Assembly (NCBI GenBank): GCA_032027165.1
Contig: JAVSMO010000001.1
Span: 2,481,919 to 2,545,918 of the forward strand
From: Denitratisoma sp.
Lineage (GTDB): Bacteria; Pseudomonadota; Gammaproteobacteria; Burkholderiales; Rhodocyclaceae
Reading direction: 5' to 3'
Length of the DNA stretch: 64,000 nt
Below, piece by piece: positions 40,614-50,290 of the stretch. The notes below the pieces were generated by a model. The model was given only the letters and a program-made list of their open reading frames with translations, was not told the DNA's origin and searched no databases. Within the stretch, counting starts at the first letter, position 1, and each line of letters starts with the position of its first letter. Position numbers and translations under genes: made by a program.

Positions 40614-41689
40614 TGGTCGAACCTCCGCAGCGCTAACCCGCAGGCGACAATCAGGGATGGCGCATCCGTCGCCAGGTTCTTCGGGCGGATTCGTTGAGAA
40701 AGCGCCATGCTGGCAAAGGGATTGGCGACGACCGTGCTGATCTGGGTGCGCCCGGACACGGCTTCATCAACGCCGGGAATCACGGCGCATCCTCCCGCCA
40801 GAACAATGTGGTCAACCTGGTTGTATTGGGTTGAGGTAAAGAAGAACTGCAGTGCCCGCGAAACTTCCAGTGCAAGGTTGTCCAGGAAAGGCCGCAACAA
40901 ATCGGATTCGAAGTTCTCGGGGAGGTTGCCGGTTCGTTTCGCGGTTTCGGCTTCCTCCTGGCTCATGCCGTACTGGCGGACGATGTCCTGCGTGAGTTGG
41001 CTGCCGCCGAAAGCCTGTTCGCGCACATAGACAGGCTGGTCGTTGCGCAGGATCGTGACATTCATGACATTCGCGCCGATATCAACCAACGCGATCGTCT
41101 GGTTCTTGCCCCCTCCGGGAAGCTGGCTCTCGACCAGTTCGAATGCCGCCTGCGCAGCATAAGACTCGACATCCATGACCAAAGGCTTCAATCCCGCCGC
41201 CTCCGCCACGGCCACCCGATCCTCCACCTTCTCCTTGCGCGAGGCCGCAATCAGAACCTCCACCTCCTCAGGACTGCTCGGCGCCGGCCCAGCCACCTGG
41301 AAATCCAGATTGACCTCGTCCAGCGCGAACGGGATGTATTGATTCGCTTCCGATTCGACCTGGACTTCCAGTTCGCGCTCGCGCAATCCGGCCGGGACGA
41401 TAATCTTCTTTGTGATCACGGCAGCCGCCGGCAGGGCCATGGCGACGAACTTGGTCGACGTGCCCATGCGCTTCCACGCCCGCTTGACCGCATCGGCCAC
41501 CGCCTCAAGATTGGTGATGTTCCCATCAACCACCGCGTCGCGTGGCAGCGTCTCGATTGCGTAGCGCTCGATCCGGTAGCTCCCTTTCGCAGCCTCGGCC
41601 AGCTCGACCATCTTGACCGATGACGAACTGATATCGAGCCCAAACAACGGGCGGGCCTTCGGGTTGAATATCGAGAGATCTATCTGCAA
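40610..41689 (-). CDS. pilM: Type IV pilus actin-like ATPase PilM
   Basis: The 359-residue FtsA-like cytoplasmic protein has LFGLDISSSSVKMVEL near the start, ALVDIGANVMNVTIL near 200, and VLAGGCAVIPGVDEAVSGRTQI near 305. The most likely start is a TTG at 41689 (LQIDLSIFNPKARP), seven bases after AAGGA; no ATG fits. A second TTG at 41725 lacks a ribosome site. It binds the PilN tail and leads the operon. A rare start codon may hold expression low. Confidence 0.94.
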   Translation of the reverse strand: MQIDLSIFNPKARPLFGLDISSSSVKMVELAEAAKGSYRIERYAIETLPRDAVVDGNITNLEAVADAVKRAWKRMGTSTKFVAMALPAAAVITKKIIVPAGLRERELEVQVESEANQYIPFALDEVNLDFQVAGPAPSSPEEVEVLIAASRKEKVEDRVAVAEAAGLKPLVMDVESYAAQAAFELVESQLPGGGKNQTIALVDIGANVMNVTILRNDQPVYVREQAFGGSQLTQDIVRQYGMSQEEAETAKRTGNLPENFESDLLRPFLDNLALEVSRALQFFFTSTQYNQVDHIVLAGGCAVIPGVDEAVSGRTQISTVVANPFASMALSQRIRPKNLATDAPSLIVACGLALRRFDQ

Positions 41690-41744
41690 GGAAAATCCTT
41701 TTGAATTCTCGTTAGTTAGGCGCAATACAGATAATTTACATTAA

Positions 41745-41773
41745 ATCCTAGCAACAACTATGGCCTGTGTAAA
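41745..41773 (-). promoter_or_regulatory. pilM operon promoter with upstream A-tract
   Basis: On the minus strand TTTACA (41773-41768), a 17-bp spacer and TAGGAT (41750-41745) predict a start near 41738, about 50 nt before the TTG. A run of eight A lies just upstream of the -35 (plus-strand T run 41775-41782), which may act as an UP element. Confidence 0.6.
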
Positions 41774-41784
41774 GTTTTTTTTCC

Positions 41785-41816
41785 CGTGGCGTGTCGCTTT
41801 TCCCCGACACGCCACG
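41785..41816. repeat. 12-bp perfect inverted repeat in the pilM / PBP1A divergent region
   Basis: CGTGGCGTGTCG (41785-41796) and CGACACGCCACG (41805-41816) flank an 8-bp CTTTTCCC loop. The T run lies on the wrong side for a plus-strand terminator, and on the minus strand the stem is followed by GGGAAAA. An operator or structured element just upstream of the pilM promoter is more likely. Confidence 0.7.
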
Positions 41817-41929
41817 TGGCTCCTCCCGGGATGACTCCAACTACTTGATTGTAATCGTGTAATTCTGAGGTCCTGTCAGGGCAGGTCACGGCAAATTCTC
41901 TGGATAATCAATCGCCGACTGGGTAGGCA

Positions 41930-41935
41930 TATAAT
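41930..41935 (+). promoter_or_regulatory. -10 element of the PBP1A gene
   Basis: A consensus TATAAT lies 33 bp before the TTG start. No good -35 is found at 16-18 bp (ATCAAT region). The start of transcription would be near 41942, leaving a leader of only about 27 nt. Confidence 0.5.
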
Positions 41936-41968
41936 TGCGCGCTTTCTCTAATTGCATCGAGCCCATCC

Positions 41969-44296
41969 TTGCCCACCGCCCTGCGCTGGATCGCCTATCC
42001 GGTTCTCTTTCTGGCAGGCCTTGCCCTCATAGGCATCGCCTTGCTGGCAATCATCGTCGTGCTGGCCTACCCTCAGTTGCCCTCGCTCGAGGTGCTGACC
42101 GACTACCAGCCGAAAATTCCGCTGCGCATCTATACCGCAGACGGCCATTTGATAGGCGAGTTCGGCGAGGAGCGGCGAGCCCTGGTGCGCTTCCAGGACG
42201 TGCCGGACATCATGAAGCAGGCCATCCTGGCAGCAGAAGACGAGCGCTTCTACCAGCATCCCGGCGTAGATACGATTGGCGTACTGCGCGCCGCCTATGC
42301 CAATTTCACCAGCGGCGGCAAGCGGCAGGGTGCCAGCACCATCACCATGCAGGTGGCACGGAATTTCTTCCTGTCGAGCGAAAAGACCCTCTCGCGCAAG
42401 GTCTATGAGGCGCTGCTCGCCTTCAAGATCGAGAGCAACCTGTCCAAGGACGAGATCTTCGAGCTCTATATCAATCAGATCTACCTCGGGCAGCGCGCCT
42501 ACGGTTTCGCCGCGGCTGCGCAGATCTATTATGGCAAGTCGCTGAAGAGCATCAGCCTGGCGGAGGCTGCCATGCTGGCGGGGCTGCCGAAAGCCCCCTC
42601 CAGCTTCAACCCGGTGGCCAATCCGAAGCGGGCCAAGCTGCGCCAGCTGTACGTCCTGCGCCGGATGCATGAACTGAATTTCATCAATGACGCACAATTG
42701 GCCCAGGCGCAGAAACAGGATCTCCACATCAAGCGCGACGTCAATGAGTTCGCCGTAAGGGCGGACCACGTCGCCGAAATGGCCCGGCAGATGGCCTACG
42801 AGCGCTTTCAGGAGGAGGCTTATACGCGCGGTCTGCGCGTCGTCACCACCATTCTCAAGGCGGACCAGGAGGCGGCTTATGCCAGCCTGAGACGCGGTGT
42901 GCTCGATTACGATAGGCGGCACGGCTATCGGGGCGCAAAGGGTTACGTCGATCTTGGGCAGTCGGGCACGGCCCTGGACGAGGCACTGGAAGAGGCGCTG
43001 CAAGATGAAGTCGATTCCGACGACATTTATGCTGCGGTGATTCTCGAGGCCGGACAGAAACTGGTGAAGGCCTACCGGCGCGGCGGCGAAACGGTTCAAA
43101 TTACCGGCGAAGGCCTCAAGTTTGCCCAGCGCATGCTTGACGAAAAGGCGCCCGCCAACAAGCGCCTGCGCCGGGGCGCCATCATCCATGTGCAAAAGGA
43201 CACCAAAAACAACAGCTGGCAGATCGTGCAACTGCCGGAGGTCGAAGCCGCCTTCGTCGCCGCCAGCCCCGTGGACGGCGCCATCCGTGCTCTCGTGGGC
43301 GGATTCGACTTCAACCGCAACAAATTCAACCACGTTACCCAGGCCTGGCGCCAGCCGGGTTCCAGCTTCAAACCCTTCATCTATTCCGCTTCGCTGGAGA
43401 AGGGCTTCACGCCGGCCAGCATCATCGAGGACGCGCCGCTGATCGTTTCCGCTGCCGAAACCGGCAGCCAGGAGTGGGAACCGAAGAACTACGACGGCAA
43501 GTTCGAAGGGCCGATGACCATGCGCACGGGCCTGGCGAAATCGAAGAACCTGGTCTCCATCCGCATCCTCAAGTCGATCGGCACGCAGTACGCGCAGGAC
43601 TACGTCACCCGCTTCGGCTTCGATGCCGACAAGCACCCTCCCTATCTCACCATGGCCCTGGGTGCCGGCTCAGTGACGCCCTGGCAGCAACTGACCGGCT
43701 ATGCCGTCTTCGCCAACGGCGGCTATCGCATCCAGCCCTACATCGTGAAGCAGATACTCGATGATAGGGGCAATGTGCTGGCCGAGGCCCAGCCTGTCGC
43801 GGCCGGCGACGAGAGCCTGCGCGTCATCGATCCGCGCAACGCGTTCCTGATGGACAGCATGATGCATGATGTGGTCCGCCGCGGTACGGCAACACGCGCG
43901 CTGCAACTCAAGCGCGGCGACCTGGCCGGCAAGACGGGCACCACCAACGACTTCGTCGATGCCTGGTTCTGCGGCTACCAGCCCGCCATCGTCGGCGTCG
44001 CCTGGATCGGCTTCGACCAGCCGAAGAAGCTGGGCAACGGGGAAACGGGCGGTTCCGCCGCCCTGCCGATCTGGATCGGCTATATGGACAAGGCCCTGAA
44101 GAATGTGCCGGAAACCTTCATGCCAACCCCGCCGGGACTGATCACTGTCACGATTCCGGCGGGCGGCGCAGGAGAAACCGCCGGCAAGGGTTCGGAATTG
44201 ATCTATAAGGAAAGCCTGCCACCGGCCCCACCTGAAAGCGGCGAGTCCGGCGGAACGCCAAATTTCTTCAACCCTCCAATGAACACATCGGGCTAA
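41969..44296 (+). CDS. mrcA: Penicillin-binding protein 1A (bifunctional transglycosylase/transpeptidase)
   Basis: The 775-residue class A PBP has a membrane helix at about 8-33 and a GT51 transglycosylase (AILAAEDERFYQHPGVDTIG with the catalytic Glu, ASTITMQVARNFFLS). An OB-like insert precedes the transpeptidase with SSFK (about 463), SKN (about 525) and KTGTTND (about 654). It polymerises and cross-links peptidoglycan in the periplasm. The start is a TTG with a poor ribosome site; no in-frame ATG exists until inside the GT domain. It diverges from pilM, the usual ponA-pil arrangement. The C-terminal tail is disordered. Confidence 0.96.
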   Translation: MPTALRWIAYPVLFLAGLALIGIALLAIIVVLAYPQLPSLEVLTDYQPKIPLRIYTADGHLIGEFGEERRALVRFQDVPDIMKQAILAAEDERFYQHPGVDTIGVLRAAYANFTSGGKRQGASTITMQVARNFFLSSEKTLSRKVYEALLAFKIESNLSKDEIFELYINQIYLGQRAYGFAAAAQIYYGKSLKSISLAEAAMLAGLPKAPSSFNPVANPKRAKLRQLYVLRRMHELNFINDAQLAQAQKQDLHIKRDVNEFAVRADHVAEMARQMAYERFQEEAYTRGLRVVTTILKADQEAAYASLRRGVLDYDRRHGYRGAKGYVDLGQSGTALDEALEEALQDEVDSDDIYAAVILEAGQKLVKAYRRGGETVQITGEGLKFAQRMLDEKAPANKRLRRGAIIHVQKDTKNNSWQIVQLPEVEAAFVAASPVDGAIRALVGGFDFNRNKFNHVTQAWRQPGSSFKPFIYSASLEKGFTPASIIEDAPLIVSAAETGSQEWEPKNYDGKFEGPMTMRTGLAKSKNLVSIRILKSIGTQYAQDYVTRFGFDADKHPPYLTMALGAGSVTPWQQLTGYAVFANGGYRIQPYIVKQILDDRGNVLAEAQPVAAGDESLRVIDPRNAFLMDSMMHDVVRRGTATRALQLKRGDLAGKTGTTNDFVDAWFCGYQPAIVGVAWIGFDQPKKLGNGETGGSAALPIWIGYMDKALKNVPETFMPTPPGLITVTIPAGGAGETAGKGSELIYKESLPPAPPESGESGGTPNFFNPPMNTSG

Positions 44297-44613
44297 CCTG
44301 ACAGGGAGACGGGTTCTCCCGCTTGCTCGGAAACCAAGCGCTCGAGGCAAGCAAAAAGTTCCGCTCCGTCGCGCGTGCCGATCCAGCGGCCATTCTCATG
44401 GCGAAAATGGAAGCCGCCAGAGCGTGCCGCCACCCAGATCTCGCGTGCGGCCGCATGACGATTGATGATGATCTTGCTGCCATCGCCGAACTCCAACTCC
44501 AGTACGCCGCCAGGCTGCAACTCATAGTCGATGTCGGCCGCACAGGCGTCCAGCGCCTGCTCGATCCTTTCCAGCGTCGCCCCGGCCAGGGTGTTGAACT
44601 CGGTTTCTTCCAT
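44293..44613 (-). CDS. cyaY: Iron-sulfur cluster assembly protein CyaY (bacterial frataxin)
   Basis: The 106-residue alpha-beta protein has an acidic first helix (MEETEFNTLAGATLERIEQAL) that binds iron, and the signature GSKIIINRHAAAREIWVAARSGGFHF followed by GRWIGTRDGAELFACLERLV. Frataxin tunes the IscS/IscU machinery in the cytoplasm. It overlaps the PBP1A stop by 4 bp tail to tail and diverges from lptM with 39 bp between start codons. This cyaY/lptM/lysA layout is common in proteobacteria. Confidence 0.95.
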   Translation of the reverse strand: MEETEFNTLAGATLERIEQALDACAADIDYELQPGGVLELEFGDGSKIIINRHAAAREIWVAARSGGFHFRHENGRWIGTRDGAELFACLERLVSEQAGEPVSLSG

Positions 44614-44652
44614 TACAGGCCTTCTGCTAACATCATGATTTTTGCCGGCATC

Positions 44653-44829
44653 ATGCGTACCTTCGGGACAATACTCGCTCTACTGCTTATTGGCGCCTGC
44701 GGCACCAGGACCTCGCTTACCCTTCCGCCCCGGCCGGCACCGGCAGGCACCACGCAGGCCGCCCCAGCGGCACCGACACCTACACCGGCTGCCGATGATA
44801 GCAAAGCCGGCGGCACTGCTGCGCGATGA
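44653..44829 (+). CDS. lptM: Small lipoprotein LptM (YifL-like)
   Basis: The 58-residue protein is MRTFGTILALLLIGACGTR, with lipobox IGACG (Cys near 16), then SLTLPP and a Pro/Ala/Thr-rich tail. LptM helps LptD form correct disulfides in the LPS transporter. The position directly before lysA (4-bp ATGA overlap) is the standard one. An earlier ATG at 44635 would add six residues; neither start has a clear ribosome site. Confidence 0.88.
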   Translation: MRTFGTILALLLIGACGTRTSLTLPPRPAPAGTTQAAPAAPTPTPAADDSKAGGTAAR

Positions 44830-46070
44830 GCCATTTCGCCTACCGTGACGGCATGCTCCATGCCGAGGACGTACCGTTGCCGCAGATTGCCGCCGCCCAC
44901 GGCACGCCCTGCTATGTCTATTCGCGCGCCGCGCTGCTGTCGCGCTTCGAGGAGTTCCGCCAGGCCCTGGCCGGGCGGGACGCCCTGCTTTGCTATGCCG
45001 TCAAGGCCAATTCGAATCTGGCCATCCTGAATCTGTTCGCCCGCGCCGGCGCCGGCTTCGACATCGTTTCAGGCGGGGAACTGGCGCGCGTCATCGCCGC
45101 CGGCGGCGATCCGGCCAGAGTGGTTTTTTCCGGCGTCGGCAAGACGCAAGACGAAATGCTTCAGGCCCTGGCGGCCGGCATCTTCTGTTTCAACGTCGAA
45201 TCCTCAGCGGAACTGGATCGGCTCGACGCAGTCGCCGGCCAGGCCGGCAAGAGGGCGTCGATTGCCCTGCGCGTGAACCCCGACGTCGACCCGAAGACGC
45301 ACCCCTACATTTCCACCGGCCTGCGCAGCAACAAGTTCGGCGTCGCCTATGCCGAAGCACTCGGTCTGTACCGCCGCGCCCGCGCCCTGCCGAACGTCGA
45401 CATCGCCGGGATTGCCTGCCACATCGGCTCGCAACTGCTCGATCCGGCGCCGGCCGCCGAGGCGGCGGGAAAGATACTCGTCCTCGCCGACCGGCTGGCC
45501 GCCGAAGGCATCGTCCTGCGCCACCTGGACCTCGGCGGCGGCATCGGCATCCGCTATCGCGACGAGTCGCCGCTGTCCGTCGCCGGCTATCTGGCGCCGA
45601 TCCTGGCGCAACTGGCCGGGCGCAAGGAAAAAATCCTGTTCGAGCCCGGCCGCGCCCTCGTCGGCAATGCCGGCGTCCTGCTCACCCGCATCGAACACCT
45701 CAAACACGGCGAGGAAAAAAACTTCGCCATCGTCGACGCCGCCATGAACGACCTGATGCGGCCGGCGCTCTACGATGCCTGGCACGACATCCTGCCCGTG
45801 CGGCAGGCTGCCGGGGCAACGGCGGAATACGAGGTGGTCGGGCCGGTGTGCGAGTCGGGCGACTTTCTCGGCCACGCCCGCGCGCTGGCGGTGACCGAGG
45901 GGGACCTGCTGTCCGTGATGTCGGCCGGCGCCTATGGCATGGCGATGAGCTCGAACTACAACACGAGACCGCGCGCCGCGGAGGTGATCGTCGACGGAAG
46001 CCAAACCTACCTCGTGCGCGAACGCGAGCGGATCGAGCAACTTTTCGCCGGCGAGCGTGTCCTTCCTTGA
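44826..46070 (+). CDS. lysA: Diaminopimelate decarboxylase LysA
   Basis: The 414-residue PLP enzyme removes CO2 from meso-diaminopimelate to give lysine. The PLP Lys is in CYAVKANSNLAIL near residue 58. HIGSQLLDPAP, GGGIGIRYRDE, ILFEPGRALVGNAG and the CESGDFLGHAR partner motif near 343 are all present. It is translationally coupled to lptM. An RND efflux pair follows after 30 bp and may share its transcript. Confidence 0.98.
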   Translation: MSHFAYRDGMLHAEDVPLPQIAAAHGTPCYVYSRAALLSRFEEFRQALAGRDALLCYAVKANSNLAILNLFARAGAGFDIVSGGELARVIAAGGDPARVVFSGVGKTQDEMLQALAAGIFCFNVESSAELDRLDAVAGQAGKRASIALRVNPDVDPKTHPYISTGLRSNKFGVAYAEALGLYRRARALPNVDIAGIACHIGSQLLDPAPAAEAAGKILVLADRLAAEGIVLRHLDLGGGIGIRYRDESPLSVAGYLAPILAQLAGRKEKILFEPGRALVGNAGVLLTRIEHLKHGEEKNFAIVDAAMNDLMRPALYDAWHDILPVRQAAGATAEYEVVGPVCESGDFLGHARALAVTEGDLLSVMSAGAYGMAMSSNYNTRPRAAEVIVDGSQTYLVRERERIEQLFAGERVLP

Positions 46071-46100
46071 TCGAACCCGAGCACCCCATTCCGCAATCTC

Positions 46101-47252
46101 ATGCATAGAAGCCGTCTTGCCGTTCTGGCCGCCGCCCTCGCGCTTGCGGCCTGCCAGAAAGCCGAGGAAAAGAAACCCTCCGGCCCGCCGCCCGCCCTGA
46201 TCACCGTCACCCAGGCCAGGGCCGGCGCGATGGAAATCACCGAGGAGACGCTCGGCACCCTGGAAGCGGTCATCGACCCGAAGATCGGCGCCGAAGTGGC
46301 GGGCAAGGTCGTCCAGGTGCTTGCCGGCGCCGGCAAGGCCGTCAGGAAGGGCGAGTTGCTGGCGGTCATCGACGACACCGATTTCGCCATCCAGAATCGC
46401 GCCGACGAAGCCGACCACAAGCGCACCGAAGCGCTTCTGGCGCAACAGGAGCGCGTCGTCGAGCGGCAGCAGCAGCTCGTCCAGAAGGGCTTCATCTCGC
46501 AGAATGCCGCCGACGATGCCCGCGCCCAGCGCGACGCCCTGCGCGAGCAGCTCGCCGCCGCCCGCGCCCGCGGCGACATGAGCCGGCGCAGCCGGGGCAA
46601 GGCGCGTGTCGTCGCGCCCTTCGACGGCGTGGTCGAGGCGCAGGTCGCCTCGATCGGCGATTACGTCAAGGTCGGCGACCCGCTGTTCCAGCTGGTCTCC
46701 AGCCAGAAGCTGCGCGCCCACCTGCCCTTTCCCGAGTCGATTGCGGCGAGACTGAGAAAAGGGCAGGTTGCGATCCTCACTTCGCCGCAGCAAACCGGCC
46801 GTGAAATCCGCAGCGTCGTCAGCGACATCAAGCCCAGCGTTTCCGAATCCGGCCGGGCGATCGACGTCATTGTCGACGTCGACAACCCCGGGGAATTCCG
46901 CCCGGGCGGCACGGTGAATGCAGCCGTCGTCGTCGACAGCCGCGAGAATGTCGTGCAGGTGCCCGAGCAGAGCATCGTGCTGCGGCCTGCCGGCAAGGTC
47001 GTCTACGCAATTGCGGACGGCAAGGCGGTCCAGCAGGTCGTCGAGGCCGGCGCCAGGCGCGCCGGCATGGTGGAAGTCCTCAAGGGCCTTCAGGCCGGCA
47101 CCACCGTCGCGCTGGACGGCGCCGGCTTCCTGACGCATGACGCGCGGGTCACCGTGCAGGAGCGCGACAAGCCGGCCACGGGCAAGCCTGCCGAAAGTCA
47201 GTCCCCGCAGCACGCCGCCACGGCCCAGGCAACTGCCGACGCCAAGAAATGA
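46101..47252 (+). CDS. Efflux RND periplasmic adaptor lipoprotein
   Basis: The 383-residue protein has a lipobox LAACQKAEEKK (Cys near 18). The membrane-fusion layout follows: ETLGTLEAVIDPKIGAEVAGKVVQVLAGAGKAVRKGELLAVID (lipoyl half 1), a coiled-coil hairpin (about 100-155), RVVAPFDGVVEAQVASIGDYVKVGDPLFQL (lipoyl half 2), then beta domains. The C-terminal tail is Gln/Ala/Lys-rich. Its stop overlaps the RND gene by 4 bp. It should link that pump to an outer membrane factor, which is not encoded nearby. Confidence 0.92.
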   Translation: MHRSRLAVLAAALALAACQKAEEKKPSGPPPALITVTQARAGAMEITEETLGTLEAVIDPKIGAEVAGKVVQVLAGAGKAVRKGELLAVIDDTDFAIQNRADEADHKRTEALLAQQERVVERQQQLVQKGFISQNAADDARAQRDALREQLAAARARGDMSRRSRGKARVVAPFDGVVEAQVASIGDYVKVGDPLFQLVSSQKLRAHLPFPESIAARLRKGQVAILTSPQQTGREIRSVVSDIKPSVSESGRAIDVIVDVDNPGEFRPGGTVNAAVVVDSRENVVQVPEQSIVLRPAGKVVYAIADGKAVQQVVEAGARRAGMVEVLKGLQAGTTVALDGAGFLTHDARVTVQERDKPATGKPAESQSPQHAATAQATADAKK

Positions 47253-50200
47253 CGCTGCCGGAGCTTTCGATCAAGCGCCACGTCCTGGCGTGGATGCTGA
47301 ATGCCGTGCTGGTGCTGTTCGGCCTCATCGCCTACCAGCGCATCGGCATGGACCGCTTTCCCTACATCGAGTTTCCCGTCATCTCGGTGACGACGACGGT
47401 GAAGGGCGCCAACCCGGACATCGTCGACGCCAGCGTCACCAACCTCGTCGAGTCGGCCGCCAACACCGTGCCGGGCATCGAGCACATCCAGTCCACCTCG
47501 TCGCCGGGCGTCTCGCAGGTGAACATCACCTTTGCGCTGGAGAAGGACGTCAACATCGCCTTCAACGAGGTGCAGGCCAAGCTCAATCAGGTGCTGCGTC
47601 GGCTGCCGAAGGACGCCGACCCGCCGGTGGTGGCCAAGGTGGAGACCAATACCCAGCCGATCATGTGGCTGGCGCTTCAGGGCGACCGCACCCAGCAGCA
47701 GCTCAACCAGTACGCCGCCAACGTCGTCAAGAAGCGTCTGGAGAGCATCGACGGTGTCGGCGAGGTGCGCCTCGGCGGGCGGCGCGACCGTACCATCCGG
47801 GTGAACCTCCTGCCCGCGCGCATGGCCGCCCACGGCATCACGGCGCAGGACATCAACGAGGCCTTTGCCAAGGAGCACGTCCAGCTCGCCGGCGGCTTCG
47901 TCGTCGGCCAGGCCACCGAGGCGCTGGTCAAGCTCGACCTGGAGTTCCACCGCATCGAGGACCTCGCCGGCATGATCCTCGGCTACAAGGGCGGCTATCC
48001 GATCCGGCTCGCCGACGTGGCCGAGGTCGAGGACGGACTCGCCGACAACCGCCAGCTCGCCCGCTTCAACGGCGAGACCACCGTCGGCCTCGGCATCGTC
48101 AAGGTGGCCAACACCAACACGGTCGCCATCACCGAGGCAGTGCTGGCACGGCTGGAGAACGAGATCCGCCCGCAGTTGCCGCCGGGCATGCGCATCACGA
48201 TCGTCTCCAACGACGCCGTCTTCATCCAGGAGATCGTCAGCTCGCTGAAGGAGCACCTGATCGAGGGCACGCTGCTCGCCTCGCTGGTGGTGTGGTTCTT
48301 CCTGCGCTCGCTGCGTTCCACCCTGATCATCGCCCTGGCGATTCCCGTCTCGCTGATGGGCGCCATCGCCGTCATCTACTTTTTCGGCTACACGCTGAAC
48401 TCCCTCACCATGCTGGCGCTGCTGCTGCTCATCGGCGTCGTCGTGGACGACGCGATCGTGGTGCTGGAGAACATCTTCCGCCATCGCGAGGAAATCGATC
48501 CCGACCCGATCGCCGCCGCCGTCAACGGCAGCCGCGAAGTGGTCTTCGCCGTCATCGCGGCAACGCTGTCGCTGGTGTCGATCTTCGCCCCGGTGATCTT
48601 CCTCTCCGGCATCATCGGCCAGTTCTTCCGCTCCTTCGCGGTGGTCGTCACCTTCGGCGTGATGGTGTCGCTGTTCGTCTCGCTGACGCTGACGCCGATG
48701 CTGTGCTCGCGTTACCTGAAGGTGGAGAAGTCCCACGGCCGCATCTACCACCTGCTCGACGGCATCCTCGGCGGCATGGAGCGGTTCTACCGTCGCCTGC
48801 TCGATGCCTCACTGGCCCATCGCTGGAAGGTGGTCGGGCTGACTGCGATGGCAGTCGCATCGAGCACCTTTTTCTTCACCAGCATCGGCAAGACCTTCAC
48901 GCCCGAACAGGACGAGGGCCGCTTTCTGGTGCGCCTGCGCGCGCCGCTCGGCTCGAGCATCGAGTACACGGATTCGCGCCTGCGCATGGTCGAGGCCATC
49001 CTCGACCGCCACAAGGAAATCGTCACCGAGTTCGCGCTGATCGGCTTCGGTTCGGCCGGCCAGGTCAACCAGGGACTGGTCGTCGTGCGCATGGCGCCGC
49101 GCCAGGAGCGCAGGGTCCGGCAGCAGGACCTGCTGCCGAAGCTGCGCAAGGAGCTGGCCACCGTGCCGGGCGCCTTCGTCTTCGCAGCGCCCTACCCGAT
49201 CGTCGGCGGCCAGCGCGGCGAACCGCTGCAGTTCGTGCTGGCCGGCGAGAACCTGCAGGAGGTGGGTCGCCTGTCGCGCGAGCTGCAGCAGCGCCTGTCG
49301 CAGGTCGCCGGCATCGGCCGGCTCGACACCGACCTGCAGCTCGACCTGCCCCAGCTGGTCTTCCAGCCCGACCGCGCACGCATCGCCGCCGCCCAGCTCA
49401 ATTCGCAGGACGTGGCGCTCGCCGTCAACATGCTCACCGGCGGCGTGGACATCGCCAAGTTCAACGACGAGCCGGGCGACGGCCAGCGCTACGACATCCG
49501 CGTCAAGGCCCGCGAGGGCGAGTTCACGCAGCCGTCCGACCTGTCGAAGATCTGGCTGCGGGCCAGGGATGGCAAGCTGGTGCGCCTAGACAGCGTCGCC
49601 TCGTTCGGCGAGCGCCTCGGCCCCGCGGTGATCGGGCGTTTCGACCTGCAATACGCGGCCACCTTCTACGCCTCGCCGACCATCCCCCTCGGCGAGGCCG
49701 TCGCCAAGTTGCGGGAGGTCGCCGCCGAGATCCTGCCGGCCGGCTACCAGGTCAAGCTCGTCGGCCAGGCGGAGGAGTTCGGCAAGACGCAGAAATACAT
49801 GGCCTTCGCCTTCTCGCTGGCGCTGGTGCTGCTCTACATGGTGCTCGCCAGCCAGTTCAACTCATTCCTGCAGCCGGCGATCATCATGCTGGCGCAGCCG
49901 CTCGCCATCATCGGCGGCGTGGCGGCATTGTGGCTGTTCGGCCAGACGCTCAACATCTACTCGATGATCGGCCTGGTGCTGCTGATCGGCCTGGTGGCGA
50001 AGAACTCGATTCTCCTGGTGGATCTCACCAACCAGCGCCGCGAGGGCGGCATGCAGGTGGATGCGGCCCTGCGCGATGCCTGCCCGACGCGCATGCGGCC
50101 GGTGCTGATGACCTCGGCCACCGTCATCCTCGCCCTCTTTCCCGCCGCCCTCGGCCTGGGCGCCGGCGCGGAGACCAACCAGCCGCTGTCGATCGCCGTC

Positions 50201-50290
50201 ATCGGCGGCATGATCTCCTCGACGCTGCTGACGCTGGTGGTGGTGCCGGCGGTGTACTCCCTGGTGGAATCGCGCCGCAGTCAGCGCTGA
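47249..50290 (+). CDS. Efflux RND transporter permease (HAE1/AcrB-MdtB type)
   Basis: The 1013-residue inner-membrane pump starts LPELSIKRHVLAWMLNAVLVLFGLIAYQRIG. TM4 has LIGVVVDDAIVVLENIFRHRE (two adjacent Asp near 403), the hydrophobe-exporter signature, in contrast to the metal pump at 13-16 kb. The second half ends with LIGLVAKNSILLVDLTNQRREGG and the last helix VVVPAVYSLVESRR. It probably exports drugs, solvents or lipophilic metabolites with the adaptor just upstream. It overlaps exbD by 10 bp tail to tail. Confidence 0.94.
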   Translation: MTLPELSIKRHVLAWMLNAVLVLFGLIAYQRIGMDRFPYIEFPVISVTTTVKGANPDIVDASVTNLVESAANTVPGIEHIQSTSSPGVSQVNITFALEKDVNIAFNEVQAKLNQVLRRLPKDADPPVVAKVETNTQPIMWLALQGDRTQQQLNQYAANVVKKRLESIDGVGEVRLGGRRDRTIRVNLLPARMAAHGITAQDINEAFAKEHVQLAGGFVVGQATEALVKLDLEFHRIEDLAGMILGYKGGYPIRLADVAEVEDGLADNRQLARFNGETTVGLGIVKVANTNTVAITEAVLARLENEIRPQLPPGMRITIVSNDAVFIQEIVSSLKEHLIEGTLLASLVVWFFLRSLRSTLIIALAIPVSLMGAIAVIYFFGYTLNSLTMLALLLLIGVVVDDAIVVLENIFRHREEIDPDPIAAAVNGSREVVFAVIAATLSLVSIFAPVIFLSGIIGQFFRSFAVVVTFGVMVSLFVSLTLTPMLCSRYLKVEKSHGRIYHLLDGILGGMERFYRRLLDASLAHRWKVVGLTAMAVASSTFFFTSIGKTFTPEQDEGRFLVRLRAPLGSSIEYTDSRLRMVEAILDRHKEIVTEFALIGFGSAGQVNQGLVVVRMAPRQERRVRQQDLLPKLRKELATVPGAFVFAAPYPIVGGQRGEPLQFVLAGENLQEVGRLSRELQQRLSQVAGIGRLDTDLQLDLPQLVFQPDRARIAAAQLNSQDVALAVNMLTGGVDIAKFNDEPGDGQRYDIRVKAREGEFTQPSDLSKIWLRARDGKLVRLDSVASFGERLGPAVIGRFDLQYAATFYASPTIPLGEAVAKLREVAAEILPAGYQVKLVGQAEEFGKTQKYMAFAFSLALVLLYMVLASQFNSFLQPAIIMLAQPLAIIGGVAALWLFGQTLNIYSMIGLVLLIGLVAKNSILLVDLTNQRREGGMQVDAALRDACPTRMRPVLMTSATVILALFPAALGLGAGAETNQPLSIAVIGGMISSTLLTLVVVPAVYSLVESRRSQR

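Noticed and set aside
41785..41816. The 12-bp inverted repeat as a bidirectional terminator
   Set aside because: The adjacent T run lies 5' of the stem on the plus strand and reads as A after the stem on the minus strand; it lies between divergent genes, where no terminator is needed.
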